NCBI GenBank assembly: GCA_021372535.1
Contig: JAJFUH010000011.1
Coordinates: 1-27,495, forward strand
DNA: 27,495 bases
Origin: a bacterium
Lineage (GTDB): Bacteria; Latescibacterota; Latescibacteria; Latescibacterales; Latescibacteraceae
Direction: 5' to 3'
Shown one piece after another: positions 7,043-14,800 of this stretch (positions are counted from its first letter, which is position 1; each line of letters begins with the position of its first letter). The translations under genes were made by a program, and so were the position numbers. A model generated the notes under the pieces. It saw only the letters and a program-made list of their open reading frames with translations. It was not told the DNA's origin and searched no databases.

Positions 7043-7657
7043 TTATAGATAAAGCGCCCGTAAAACACCCCATGTCAGCATCGTCGCCTGAACTTTATGG
7101 TCGATCCAGCGATAGATATACCATTTCCCGTCCGGGTATTCCTTCAGATAAATCCATGCTCTGCCGCGGATGGTTAACTCGTTCTTCTTGCCGTGATCGA
7201 CAACTTCGAGCACATAGTTATATTCATACATGTCCTGACCGGGTTTGTATTCATAGTTTGCTGTCACGAACGTCACATAATTCACCGTAAGCGTGTCCGA
7301 TTGTATCGAAAGAGAGATGTTGTTCATGAAATCGCGCTCTTTCTGTTTATTCCACGAAGACCTGAATTCATTCTCATATTCGAGCGAATCCTCGGGATCG
7401 GGAACAAATACAAAATCTTCGCTGAATGTATCGAGGTAATCCTGGACACTGAGGTTTTCGAAAGACACCTTCATATTATAGAGAACGTTTTCGGCGGAAT
7501 TCGCGGGTTGAATAGCCACACCGCCCGGATTCGGATTTACTTCCGGGTCTCTTGTCTTGAAGGGATTATTGCAGGCCATCACGACAACAAGCAGAACGGT
7601 TATCCCGAAGTATCCGACTGCGACGCTCCACGGGCTTCTTTTTTTCCCCTGCCTCAT
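7043..7657 (-). CDS. Predicted lipoprotein, NTF2-like, member of a tandem pair (copy B)
   Basis: A 204-residue protein with a lipoprotein signal: membrane stretch about 11-27 and MAC with Cys29 as the lipidation site, followed by Asn-Asn-Pro. The mature part carries LYNMKVSFENLSVQDYLDTF and DFVFVPDPED near the start and WYIYRWIDH near the end, matching the layout of copy A downstream. The FVFVPDP pattern following a 'yLd.f' helix is, as I recall, common in uncharacterised lipoproteins of FCB-group candidate phyla. No catalytic residues are evident. The ATG at 7657 lies 2 nt after the stop of the site-2 protease gene with AGGTGG about 8 nt upstream, so it is translationally coupled to the protease. 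Confidence 0.72.
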   Translation of the reverse strand: MRQGKKRSPWSVAVGYFGITVLLVVVMACNNPFKTRDPEVNPNPGGVAIQPANSAENVLYNMKVSFENLSVQDYLDTFSEDFVFVPDPEDSLEYENEFRSSWNKQKERDFMNNISLSIQSDTLTVNYVTFVTANYEYKPGQDMYEYNYVLEVVDHGKKNELTIRGRAWIYLKEYPDGKWYIYRWIDHKVQATMLTWGVLRALYL

Positions 7658-7659
7658 GA

Positions 7660-8574
7660 TTATCCCACCTTCACCGGAGTCGGTGTGATACAGAGAACAA
7701 ATATGACAAGCGAAAGCACCGCGAGAAAAGTCCTTACGGGTCCTATCGAGGTTTCCATGTGATTCGGATACGGATGATTACGTCCGAAAAACAGCGACAG
7801 GAGCGCCCAGACATACCAGCCCTGCCAGAATATCAGACCCATGAGAAGCAGAAGCGGTATTCGTATCTTTCTCATGAGCTCGTGAATGCGGGGGGAGATT
7901 GCGAACAGCACATGTCCGCCGTCGAGCTGACCAAGCGGTATGAGATTGAGCGCTGTGACAAAAAGACCCAGCCATCCCGCATATGCCACGGGGTGAAGGT
8001 ATACGGTGGCATTTTCCGGCAAACTGCCGAAGAGCATATACTGGAAAAACTTGAATATCAGGGAATCGCCCAGCATCAGCGAGCTTTCCAGAGGTGCTGT
8101 CGGGATGGTGGTGACTTCCGACCACTGCAAACCAATGATACATGCCGCGACCGCGACGATAAATCCGGCGATCGGCCCGGCGGCGCCGACATCGATCAGC
8201 GCCCTTCTGGTTGGTATGGACGATTTCATCTTTATCACAGCTCCGAACGTGCCTATCGGTATAAATGGCGCAGGCAGAAAATACGGAAGCGTAACCGTAA
8301 TGTCCCAGAATCGCGCGGTAAAATAATGCGCGAATTCATGGACGCCGAGAATGCACAGCAGTGTGAGAGAAAACGGGAAACCGCTCATAAATCCTTTAAT
8401 GCCCGTAAAGGGATTGTGCCCGGACATTATCGCCCCGACGCCTGTTGTTGTCAGAACGGTTGCCAGAAAAAGCAGAATGTGGAGAAGATAGTTATCCCGA
8501 TGCTGCGGCCTGACATCAGATATATCCTGGAAATACCCGTCCTCCGGTTTGATTATTATTCGTCGGTAAAGCAT
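7660..8574 (-). CDS. Site-2-type intramembrane zinc metalloprotease (M50, EGY-like)
   Basis: A 304-residue polytopic membrane protease. The zinc-binding HEFAH is at 79-83, and the second motif NLIPLGQLDGGH at 210-221 supplies the third zinc ligand (Asp218). Between them lie LPYFLPAPF and GTFGAVIKMKSSIPTRRALIDVGAAGP, the pattern of the cyanobacterial/plant EGY branch of site-2 proteases. At least six hydrophobic segments are visible (about 30-48, 66-85, 130-150, 196-215, 238-262, 281-298). I see no PDZ domain, unlike RseP. Substrates are unknown; S2P enzymes cleave transmembrane anti-sigma factors or signal peptides after a first cut by another protease. The frame is open to 8622, but the ATG at 8574 sits 1 nt after the tldE stop with AGGTGA upstream, so I use it. 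Confidence 0.86.
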   Translation of the reverse strand: MLYRRIIIKPEDGYFQDISDVRPQHRDNYLLHILLFLATVLTTTGVGAIMSGHNPFTGIKGFMSGFPFSLTLLCILGVHEFAHYFTARFWDITVTLPYFLPAPFIPIGTFGAVIKMKSSIPTRRALIDVGAAGPIAGFIVAVAACIIGLQWSEVTTIPTAPLESSLMLGDSLIFKFFQYMLFGSLPENATVYLHPVAYAGWLGLFVTALNLIPLGQLDGGHVLFAISPRIHELMRKIRIPLLLLMGLIFWQGWYVWALLSLFFGRNHPYPNHMETSIGPVRTFLAVLSLVIFVLCITPTPVKVG

Positions 8575-8575
8575 G

Positions 8576-9874
8576 TCACCTGCTTGAAATGGAAAGATTG
8601 GAGAACAGTACATCGGGCACATGATACTGTGAACCGACCGACTTTATTTCGGAACCTGCCGCAGCCAGAGTATCGAACGATTTGTAAACGTTACCGGAAA
8701 TCATGGTATCCGTCAGGCGACCGGCAAACTCCCCTTTTCGGATTAAAAAACCGAGCATGATATTGAGGGCAAAATCTCCGGCAAGCAGATTCGACTGGCC
8801 GCCCCCGAGTACTCCGTATACAACGACACCTTCATCGAGATCGCCTATCATTTTTTCGAGCGAGGATGTTCCGGGAGACATGACGATATTCGACGATTCT
8901 ATCGACGGCATCGAGAGCGCGTCACGTTCCGCGCTCGCTGTCGTTGTACGTCCGGCTTTTGCGGCGGTATCGATATCGAAGAGAAACGACCGGAAGACGC
9001 CATTCTCAAATAGCACGTTTTTCCGTGAGGTCACACCCTCATCATCGAACGGCCGGCTGCCCGTCGCAAAGTCGATTAACGGGTCATCGACGAGTGTCAC
9101 TGTGCCGAGCACCCGCTCTCCTTCACGTCCGATGAGCGGACTGTCGCCCTTGACAAGCCGTTTGCCGTCGATACCCATTTCAATCGACTCCAGCAGATTG
9201 TGGAGTTCCTCGGCAACAAAAATGACCGGCAGGTTTCCCGCGGTATGCGGTGCTTTCTTTCTTGCCTTTTTTGCGAGGTCGGCAATCTTCCTGACATAAT
9301 CGTCCGTTCGTACGGTGAGATTCCCGTAATTACCGCCATCGCCGATCCAGAGTATCGAGTCGCCGTCCACGATAACCGAGACGATGGAATGGCTGAAATC
9401 GGTGACACGGTATGACACATCGAGCCCGGAAGTGTTTGCAAGACGAACGGTGCCGTGCGAAGCCGAAATGTCCACATCGGTCAGACCTTTGGGAACCAGC
9501 TCCCGGAGCGCGGAAACGGCACGTTTCCCTTCTTCAACAGCCTCAGCGGATGTGAACTCTTCGACCGCGGAATCAAAAGTGGCGACCGGCTGAAATCCGG
9601 ATTTGCCGGGGAATTCAAAATCGACTTTTTTGCCGAATTTCGCGCTTTCTCTGGCGTATTCCACCATGTCGTCAAAACGGTTCGGATCGGTGGACGACGA
9701 AAAACCGATGGCGCCGTTATGGATGACGCGAAGCCCCACACCGGATAGATTTTTATATTCGACGTTTTTAAGTTTACCGGACTCGAACGAAACCTCCGTC
9801 TCGAAACTCTCAAAACAGTACACTTCGGCAAAATCAACTGCGTGTTTCGCCTTGTCAAGAATCCTGTCAATCAT
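8576..9874 (-). CDS. tldE: TldE/PmbA-family metalloprotease subunit (non-catalytic partner)
   Basis: A 432-residue protein of the TldD/PmbA family. It has the expected N-terminal domain (AEVYCFESFETEVSFESG; GVGLRVIHNGAIGFSSST) and C-terminal domain (VVVYGVLGGGQSNLLAGDF; DTMISGNVYKSFDTLAAAGSE). It lacks the HExxxH motif present in the adjacent TldD, as TldE subunits do. In E. coli, TldD-TldE form a heterodimeric zinc protease that degrades unfolded peptides and matures microcin B17 and the CcdA antitoxin. The ATG is 5 nt after the tldD stop with AGGA 8 nt upstream. Adjacency in the order tldD-tldE strongly supports one complex. No microcin-like precursor is visible in the window, so a housekeeping peptidase role is more likely than peptide maturation. 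Confidence 0.88.
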   Translation of the reverse strand: MIDRILDKAKHAVDFAEVYCFESFETEVSFESGKLKNVEYKNLSGVGLRVIHNGAIGFSSSTDPNRFDDMVEYARESAKFGKKVDFEFPGKSGFQPVATFDSAVEEFTSAEAVEEGKRAVSALRELVPKGLTDVDISASHGTVRLANTSGLDVSYRVTDFSHSIVSVIVDGDSILWIGDGGNYGNLTVRTDDYVRKIADLAKKARKKAPHTAGNLPVIFVAEELHNLLESIEMGIDGKRLVKGDSPLIGREGERVLGTVTLVDDPLIDFATGSRPFDDEGVTSRKNVLFENGVFRSFLFDIDTAAKAGRTTTASAERDALSMPSIESSNIVMSPGTSSLEKMIGDLDEGVVVYGVLGGGQSNLLAGDFALNIMLGFLIRKGEFAGRLTDTMISGNVYKSFDTLAAAGSEIKSVGSQYHVPDVLFSNLSISSR

Positions 9875-9879
9875 GTGTA

Positions 9880-11235
9880 TTATCCTGCCAGAACGTTTTT
9901 AATGCAGATATGTGGTGAGCCTTCGGATGTTGGCAGCGGGCTCTGGCCGCCTTTTCCGCATCCCCCGAGACCGCCATAAAGCCGCAGGTCATCCCCGATC
10001 ATGGTGATATTGTGGAGTGTTTCGAAAACATTGCCGGAAAGAATCACATCCCGCAGGGGAGACGTGATTTTCCCGTTTTCGATCTTATATGCGTAAGCCG
10101 AGCTGAAAGTGAACCGTTCGAGATCGGTCATGCCACCGAGAAAGTCGCAGGCGTAAATGCCGTCCTTTATTTCCGAAATCATGGAATCGAGTGGTGTCTC
10201 TCCCCTGTCGATAAACGTCGTCGTCATGCGGACAATCGGACGGAACGAGGAATCGAGGGCGCGTGCGTTTCCTGTCGGCGTTTCTTCCATCCGCCCCGCT
10301 GTCTCGCGGGAATGGAGGCGGCCAACCAGAACACCATCCCTGATGAGAGAAGTCCGCTGTCCCGGAACACCCTCGTCGTCCCAGGGGACATACCCGTTTT
10401 CGCCGCAGATCGAACCGTCATCGAGTATATTGAGGAAATCAGGGCCGAATCTCCTTCCGAGCTTCATCATTTCCCGGGCCTGCGGATTCTCGTAAACGAA
10501 ATCGGCTTCGCTGAGATGCCCGAACGCCTCATGGGCGAAAACACCCGCAAGCTGCGGATTGAGGATGACCGGATAGAGACCTCCCTGCACCTTGGGCGCC
10601 CTGATGAGATCACGGGTTATTTTTATTATATGCTCGACCTCTTCCTCGCGGTTCAGGACGGTTTCATAGCCCCGCTGGTCACCGAACGAATGCATCCCCT
10701 GCTGGACATTGGCGCCATCCTTTGCAACAGCCCGGACGCCGACGCCCGTATAGACTTCTTCTCTCGTAATCCGGGTCCCCTCGCTCGTGTACAGCCAGAT
10801 CGTCCGTCTGATGTCCCTGTACCGTGAATACGCGGTAACTATTCCTTCGGCGGAGAGTAAACGGTCATTGTACGATTTCAGAAGGTCCCGTTTTTCTTCG
10901 AGCGAAATGGTCGAAGGATCGGTTCCGGATGCCCAGTGACGATGTGCTACCACTGGACTGACCGGTGCGAGGTTCGTACCGTCGCCGCTCGCCAGACGGG
11001 CAAGCTCACAGGCTTTCGCGCCGCTCTCCAGCGCCTGTCCGATGTCAGTGAACGAAGAAAATCCCCATCCGCCTTTTATACAGACACGTATACATCCGCC
11101 CAGAACAAACGTCGTTCCGATTTCTTCGAGCTCCGGGCCGATGTACCTCAATCCCGTGGTTTCGGACTGTTCGAGACGTATTTCGGCGTAATCGGCATCG
11201 ATGGTTTCGAGCACTTTTTTCGCTATGTTGTCCAT
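9880..11235 (-). CDS. tldD: TldD-family zinc metalloprotease (catalytic subunit)
   Basis: A 451-residue cytoplasmic metalloprotease. HEAFGH at 235-240 matches the HExxxH zinc motif with the catalytic Glu. The third ligand region near the C-terminus, GGCGKGGQSPLPT (Cys426), matches the conserved Cys of TldD. Other hallmarks are GRRFGPDFLNILDDGS, the DDEGVPGQRT segment after it, and LSGNVFETLHNI near the end. With the product of the following gene it should form the TldD-TldE heterodimer whose active site is enclosed by the partner. The stop of the upstream PorV-like gene is 7 nt away, so it belongs to the same transcript although its function is unrelated to outer-membrane barrels. No strong Shine-Dalgarno is seen within 10 nt of the ATG, so its expression may depend on coupling. 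Confidence 0.9.
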   Translation of the reverse strand: MDNIAKKVLETIDADYAEIRLEQSETTGLRYIGPELEEIGTTFVLGGCIRVCIKGGWGFSSFTDIGQALESGAKACELARLASGDGTNLAPVSPVVAHRHWASGTDPSTISLEEKRDLLKSYNDRLLSAEGIVTAYSRYRDIRRTIWLYTSEGTRITREEVYTGVGVRAVAKDGANVQQGMHSFGDQRGYETVLNREEEVEHIIKITRDLIRAPKVQGGLYPVILNPQLAGVFAHEAFGHLSEADFVYENPQAREMMKLGRRFGPDFLNILDDGSICGENGYVPWDDEGVPGQRTSLIRDGVLVGRLHSRETAGRMEETPTGNARALDSSFRPIVRMTTTFIDRGETPLDSMISEIKDGIYACDFLGGMTDLERFTFSSAYAYKIENGKITSPLRDVILSGNVFETLHNITMIGDDLRLYGGLGGCGKGGQSPLPTSEGSPHICIKNVLAG

Positions 11236-11242
11236 ATCGGGA

Positions 11243-12175
11243 TCAAAATCCTGTTATCGAAAGGGTAAAACGCAGCACGCTGTCAAATCCCTCCTGCATA
11301 TGCGTATAGGACATGTCGGCGTTGAACTTCTCAAGATTCACCCCGACACCGAGAGTCACATCTTCAATATCGCTGTCGGTCCGGTAGCCGAGCCTGCAGA
11401 AAAAGCGGTCGACCGGAACGACTTCCGCGCCGACCCGTAATCCGTTGTCACCGTATCGGGGGAACACGACATCGGCAAGCGCATTATAGGGCCGCTCGAT
11501 TCCGGGGAGAATCCCGCTGTAAAGACAACCGACAGCCACATCGGACGGCAGCTTCGTGCGCTCGCTTTTCAGTTTTCCCATCTGACCGTAGTTACGGCCC
11601 ACAGCGGAAAGAGCAATCCCTTTCAACGGTGTTTTCACCCGGATGCCGCCATCGAATGCATATCCCCCCGCGGTTTCGTCGGTAATTTTCTCAAAAAGCT
11701 TTTTGTAAGTTATACCGGCGATGAGAATGTCCTTGAACTCCCGTGCATAAGCGATAGAGACAGCGACATTCTTGATGCTGTACGTGCCGAGTGGTTCATC
11801 GGACGGTATGTTCCCCTGCAGGTCGATATCGCCCGAATCGAAAAGCTGCATCGCGAAACCGAGACTGCCCAGGCCCGCATTCGTGGAGAACGCCGCAAAT
11901 TCCTGTCTGATTCCTTCGATCCATTCCGTGTGCGAGAACTGAGCCGTGCGCCCTTTCTGCAAGGCCAGAAGCGCCGGATTAGACCAGATGGACGATGCGC
12001 CGGTATAATAAGCCGATGCCACACCTCCGAGGGATGCAGCCTGTGAGGACGGTGAGATCGAAAGGAACGACATCCCCGTCTTCCCCGTTTCACTCACCAT
12101 GCTCTGGGGAAATACGGTTCCGGTCATCGAGCAGACGATCAGGATAACCGCTGCATAAAGTCTTTTCTTGTTCAC
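11243..12175 (-). CDS. PorV/PorQ-family outer-membrane barrel protein (copy B)
   Basis: A 310-residue secreted protein with a Sec signal peptide (membrane stretch about 5-20, probable cleavage near FPQ/S at about 24). The mature N-terminus GMSFLSISPSSQAASLGGVASA and the following SIWSNPALLAL are characteristic of the PorV/PorQ family, FadL-like barrels best known from type IX secretion in Bacteroidota but widespread in FCB candidate phyla as uncharacterised proteins. Alternating hydrophobic strands run to the C-terminus, which ends in an aromatic residue (FTLSITGF) as expected for outer-membrane insertion. The GTG start abuts the TAA of the upstream paralogous gene with no gap; GGAG is 8 nt upstream. 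No type IX core gene lies in the window, so a secretion role is only a possibility. Confidence 0.78.
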   Translation of the reverse strand: MNKKRLYAAVILIVCSMTGTVFPQSMVSETGKTGMSFLSISPSSQAASLGGVASAYYTGASSIWSNPALLALQKGRTAQFSHTEWIEGIRQEFAAFSTNAGLGSLGFAMQLFDSGDIDLQGNIPSDEPLGTYSIKNVAVSIAYAREFKDILIAGITYKKLFEKITDETAGGYAFDGGIRVKTPLKGIALSAVGRNYGQMGKLKSERTKLPSDVAVGCLYSGILPGIERPYNALADVVFPRYGDNGLRVGAEVVPVDRFFCRLGYRTDSDIEDVTLGVGVNLEKFNADMSYTHMQEGFDSVLRFTLSITGF

Positions 12176-13177
12176 TTACTCAACTCCATAGGTCATTACT
12201 AGTGAAAAACAATGAATACTGTCGTTTTCGAGCGGATCGGATGAATAGGCATAATCGAGGCTGATGGAACCCGTTACACGGACAGTGAATCCCGCGGTCA
12301 AAGCTCCGGTATCGAGTTCATCCGATGAGGTATAATTATACAGCCCGGCCCGCAGAGTGAACGTATCGTTATATTTGTAAGCCGCGCCGAGATCGAGTCC
12401 GAAAGGATTTCCCTCGACTAATTCGAGCGTCGAAGCGAGGAGCAGTTTTTCACGAAATAACTGGTACGCGACACCGAACGTATTGTAGTGGGGAAACCGG
12501 TCCTCTTTTTCAAGCGGCTGGCCATCGACCGAGCCTATGGTCTCTTTCCAGCGGTTGCTGTTCCACGTGAATCTGCTGTTCACATCGCGGGTGACAAAGG
12601 AAGCGGTAAAGTTCTTGAATGGCCGCACCATAACGCCGAGATCGAATCCGAACGCCTTGGCATCATCGTCATCAAGCTTCCAGTACGCCATTTTCGCATT
12701 GATACCGATCGATACGAACTGATTGAGATTTTTTGAAAAGGTAATTGCGAAAGCATTACGGCTATCGGAGAGTGAACCGGTCGGGTTGCCGTTGAGATCA
12801 CGGCCCACGACGTCCTCAGTGCCAGCATTTATCCATGAAAACGCAAAACTCGCATCGGGACCGATTTTACTGCCGAACGCGATATCCTTGAAATGACGGT
12901 CCATGCTGAGATACCGGAACGATATCGCCATCTGCCTGTTGTTCATGGTCGAAAGGCCCGCGGGATTGTAATATGCGCTGTACACATCTCCCTCAACCGC
13001 TGTATAGGCATTCCCCATTCCCATAGCCCGCGACCCGACACCCATACGCATGAATTCACCGGCCCACGGACGGTAATCGTCCGGATATGCGGCTCCGGAT
13101 AACGCAATAACTGTAACTGACATGGCGACAATAAATTTTATTATTCCGCGCTCAGTCGAGAACCATGATTTTACCAC
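12176..13177 (-). CDS. PorV/PorQ-family outer-membrane barrel protein (copy A)
   Basis: A 333-residue predicted barrel. The start is GTG with AAAGGGG about 9 nt upstream, giving a 26-nt overlap with the end of the beta-propeller gene. The N-terminus is a long signal peptide (charged residues, then FIVAMSVTVIALSGA, cleavage near residue 31-33). The mature protein begins with GEFMRMGVGSRAMGMGNAYTAVEGD and YNPAGLS, the classic PorV/UPF0164 opening, followed by alternating beta strands ending in SLVMTYGVE. It is a diverged paralogue of the next gene, directly abutting it. Overlap with the secreted propeller gene suggests coordinated synthesis, possibly a surface protein and its outer-membrane partner; this is inference from gene order. 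Confidence 0.8.
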   Translation of the reverse strand: MVKSWFSTERGIIKFIVAMSVTVIALSGAAYPDDYRPWAGEFMRMGVGSRAMGMGNAYTAVEGDVYSAYYNPAGLSTMNNRQMAISFRYLSMDRHFKDIAFGSKIGPDASFAFSWINAGTEDVVGRDLNGNPTGSLSDSRNAFAITFSKNLNQFVSIGINAKMAYWKLDDDDAKAFGFDLGVMVRPFKNFTASFVTRDVNSRFTWNSNRWKETIGSVDGQPLEKEDRFPHYNTFGVAYQLFREKLLLASTLELVEGNPFGLDLGAAYKYNDTFTLRAGLYNYTSSDELDTGALTAGFTVRVTGSISLDYAYSSDPLENDSIHCFSLVMTYGVE

Positions 13178-14699
13178 GTGCTGAATCCCCTTTGTCTGTT
13201 TTGATTAGATAAAAATACACACCATTGGGAACGACATGCATGTCGCTGTCTTTTCCATCCCAGACCTCGTCGTGCGAAAGACCGCCGGCGCGGCCCTCAC
13301 CGTCCACAAGCGTCCGTATGATACGGCCCTGATAGTCGTAGATTCTGACAGTGATATCCGACTGTTCGACAAGCGAATAATGAATCTTCGTCAGCGAATA
13401 ACTGATGTCGCGCCGTTTCGGAGAGAACGGATTGGGGTATGCATAGGTTTCCACATTGTCGAAGCGCGATGAAATACCGATATTTTCTATCTTATTGTTA
13501 TCGAGAGCTTTGACGCGGGTCACGCCCTGGAATATCTCCCAGTTTTTCCCCCAGTCATGAGAGCGGGCGATGCCATCCGAGCCAGTCACCCACAGGGTAT
13601 CACCCACCACGAGCACAGAGAATATCTGTTTTCCGTGGGCCCACTTTTTGGACGCCGATTCGACGATATCGACGATTTTCCATGTATCCCCGAGATCGTA
13701 CGAAATCACGAGCCCGGAATCGGAAGCCGCCAGAACGGTCCTGTCGCTTACTGCGGGATCGTTCGCTCCCTCGTGCCCGAAAGCGAAATTCCACGAATTA
13801 TAAATAGTGGATTTGTATTCCCATGTCGCACCGTTGTCATCGGTATGGCAGATACCATAAACACCGAGGCCGGTATTCATCATTTCCTTATCACAGCCGG
13901 CCCATATGTGGGTCTTGCCGTCCACTACCTTGTGCTCGACCGTGTAGACCCAGTTGCCGGGCCATTGATCCTGCGGATTCCCGGAGTCGTCGGCGGGCCA
14001 TGAATAATTCTTCCACGTTTTTCCGCCGTCAAAGCTGGAGTTTATTCCCATGAATGTTCCGACCCATAATGTATCGCCGTACGCTTCGACACAGTATCCG
14101 TGATGATTGACATTCAGGTAATCGAATCCGGTCGTATCGGGCAGAACCTGCGTCCATGTATTGCCGAGATCGGTGGTTTTGAGGAGATATCCCCATGTCG
14201 TCGCGCACCAGAGCGTTCTGCCGGAAAGAGCGAAATCATAGGTCATGGTATAGGTTCCGGGGTATTTATAACCCGCTCTGTCGGGGAACAGATCGGTTAC
14301 GGGGATATGTTTCCATGTCTGTCCATGGTCGGTCGAGATCGAATATCCGTCACCTGTTGGATAGACATCTCCGCTGCGGTTATCGCTATAAATCCACGCG
14401 GTGATGAGTGTGTCTCCCGAAGCAAAGAACGATGAGATAGTCGCTTTCCCGAAACCGGGCATGGAATCGTAGGAAATCCAGTCGGTGACATGATAACCTT
14501 CGCCCACAAGATTGGTCAGGGTTCCGGAGCCGGTGATCCAGAGCGATGTGCCGTTCCATGCGATATCTCCGAGATCGTTTGCGCCGAGTCCGGTGCTGAT
14601 TTTTTCGATACGATCGATATTGAACGGTTCACTCCATGACAATGCAGCTGCACCGATGATTGCGACAAGGGTAATAATAAATCGGAATAGGTACTTCAC
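13152..14699 (-). CDS. Secreted Asp-box (BNR/sortilin-like) beta-propeller with FlgD-Ig / T9SS-like C-terminal domain
   Basis: A 515-residue exported protein. I chose the GTG at 14699 (VKYLFRFIITLVAIIGAAAL signal peptide) because GGGAG lies 8 nt upstream; the frame is open to 14801. Six Asp-box motifs of the S-x-D-x-G-x-T-W type are at about residues 122-129, 175-182, 222-229, 286-293, 333-340 and 380-387, consistent with a beta-propeller of about six blades like photosystem-II-stability HCF136, sortilin or sialidase propellers. Sialidase catalytic Arg residues are not obvious, so I do not call an enzyme. The tail (about 410-515) has YPNPF at 421-425, YDYQGRIIRTL and PNGVYFYLIK, matching FlgD-Ig-like domains that resemble type IX type-A sorting tails. 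A 101-nt gap precedes it, in which I saw no clear promoter. Confidence 0.8.
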   Translation of the reverse strand: MKYLFRFIITLVAIIGAAALSWSEPFNIDRIEKISTGLGANDLGDIAWNGTSLWITGSGTLTNLVGEGYHVTDWISYDSMPGFGKATISSFFASGDTLITAWIYSDNRSGDVYPTGDGYSISTDHGQTWKHIPVTDLFPDRAGYKYPGTYTMTYDFALSGRTLWCATTWGYLLKTTDLGNTWTQVLPDTTGFDYLNVNHHGYCVEAYGDTLWVGTFMGINSSFDGGKTWKNYSWPADDSGNPQDQWPGNWVYTVEHKVVDGKTHIWAGCDKEMMNTGLGVYGICHTDDNGATWEYKSTIYNSWNFAFGHEGANDPAVSDRTVLAASDSGLVISYDLGDTWKIVDIVESASKKWAHGKQIFSVLVVGDTLWVTGSDGIARSHDWGKNWEIFQGVTRVKALDNNKIENIGISSRFDNVETYAYPNPFSPKRRDISYSLTKIHYSLVEQSDITVRIYDYQGRIIRTLVDGEGRAGGLSHDEVWDGKDSDMHVVPNGVYFYLIKTDKGDSARGKIMVLD

Positions 14700-14800
14700 A
14701 AGAAAGTCTCCCTTATATGAAATGAGATCGTTGCTGCCGGTAATTCTTCTGCCGGGTATCGATGAATCGCCGGATGATACTGTCAGATCAACCACAATCA

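Noticed and set aside
6910-7068. Upstream extension of lipoprotein copy A by 53 codons
   Set aside because: It would bury the lipoprotein signal inside the protein and overlap copy B; the internal ATG at 6909 has GAGG upstream and starts a standard lipobox leader.
7759-8760. Long plus-strand open frame of 333 codons opposite the site-2 protease gene
   Set aside because: It is antisense to a gene with clear HExxH and NLIPLGQLDGG motifs, has a charged, domain-free translation and lies in a shadow frame; no suitable ribosome-binding site was seen.
10012-10827. 271-codon plus-strand open frame opposite tldD
   Set aside because: It is a mirror frame of a well-supported gene with conserved zinc motifs; the translation shows no recognisable pattern.
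8576-11235. TldD/TldE as part of a modified-peptide (microcin-type) biosynthesis cluster
   Set aside because: No precursor peptide, YcaO, dehydrogenase or exporter of that type is adjacent; the surrounding genes are envelope functions.
13152-14699. Sialidase assignment for the Asp-box protein
   Set aside because: Asp boxes occur in many propellers; the sialidase FRIP motif and the catalytic Arg/Tyr/Glu arrangement were not seen.
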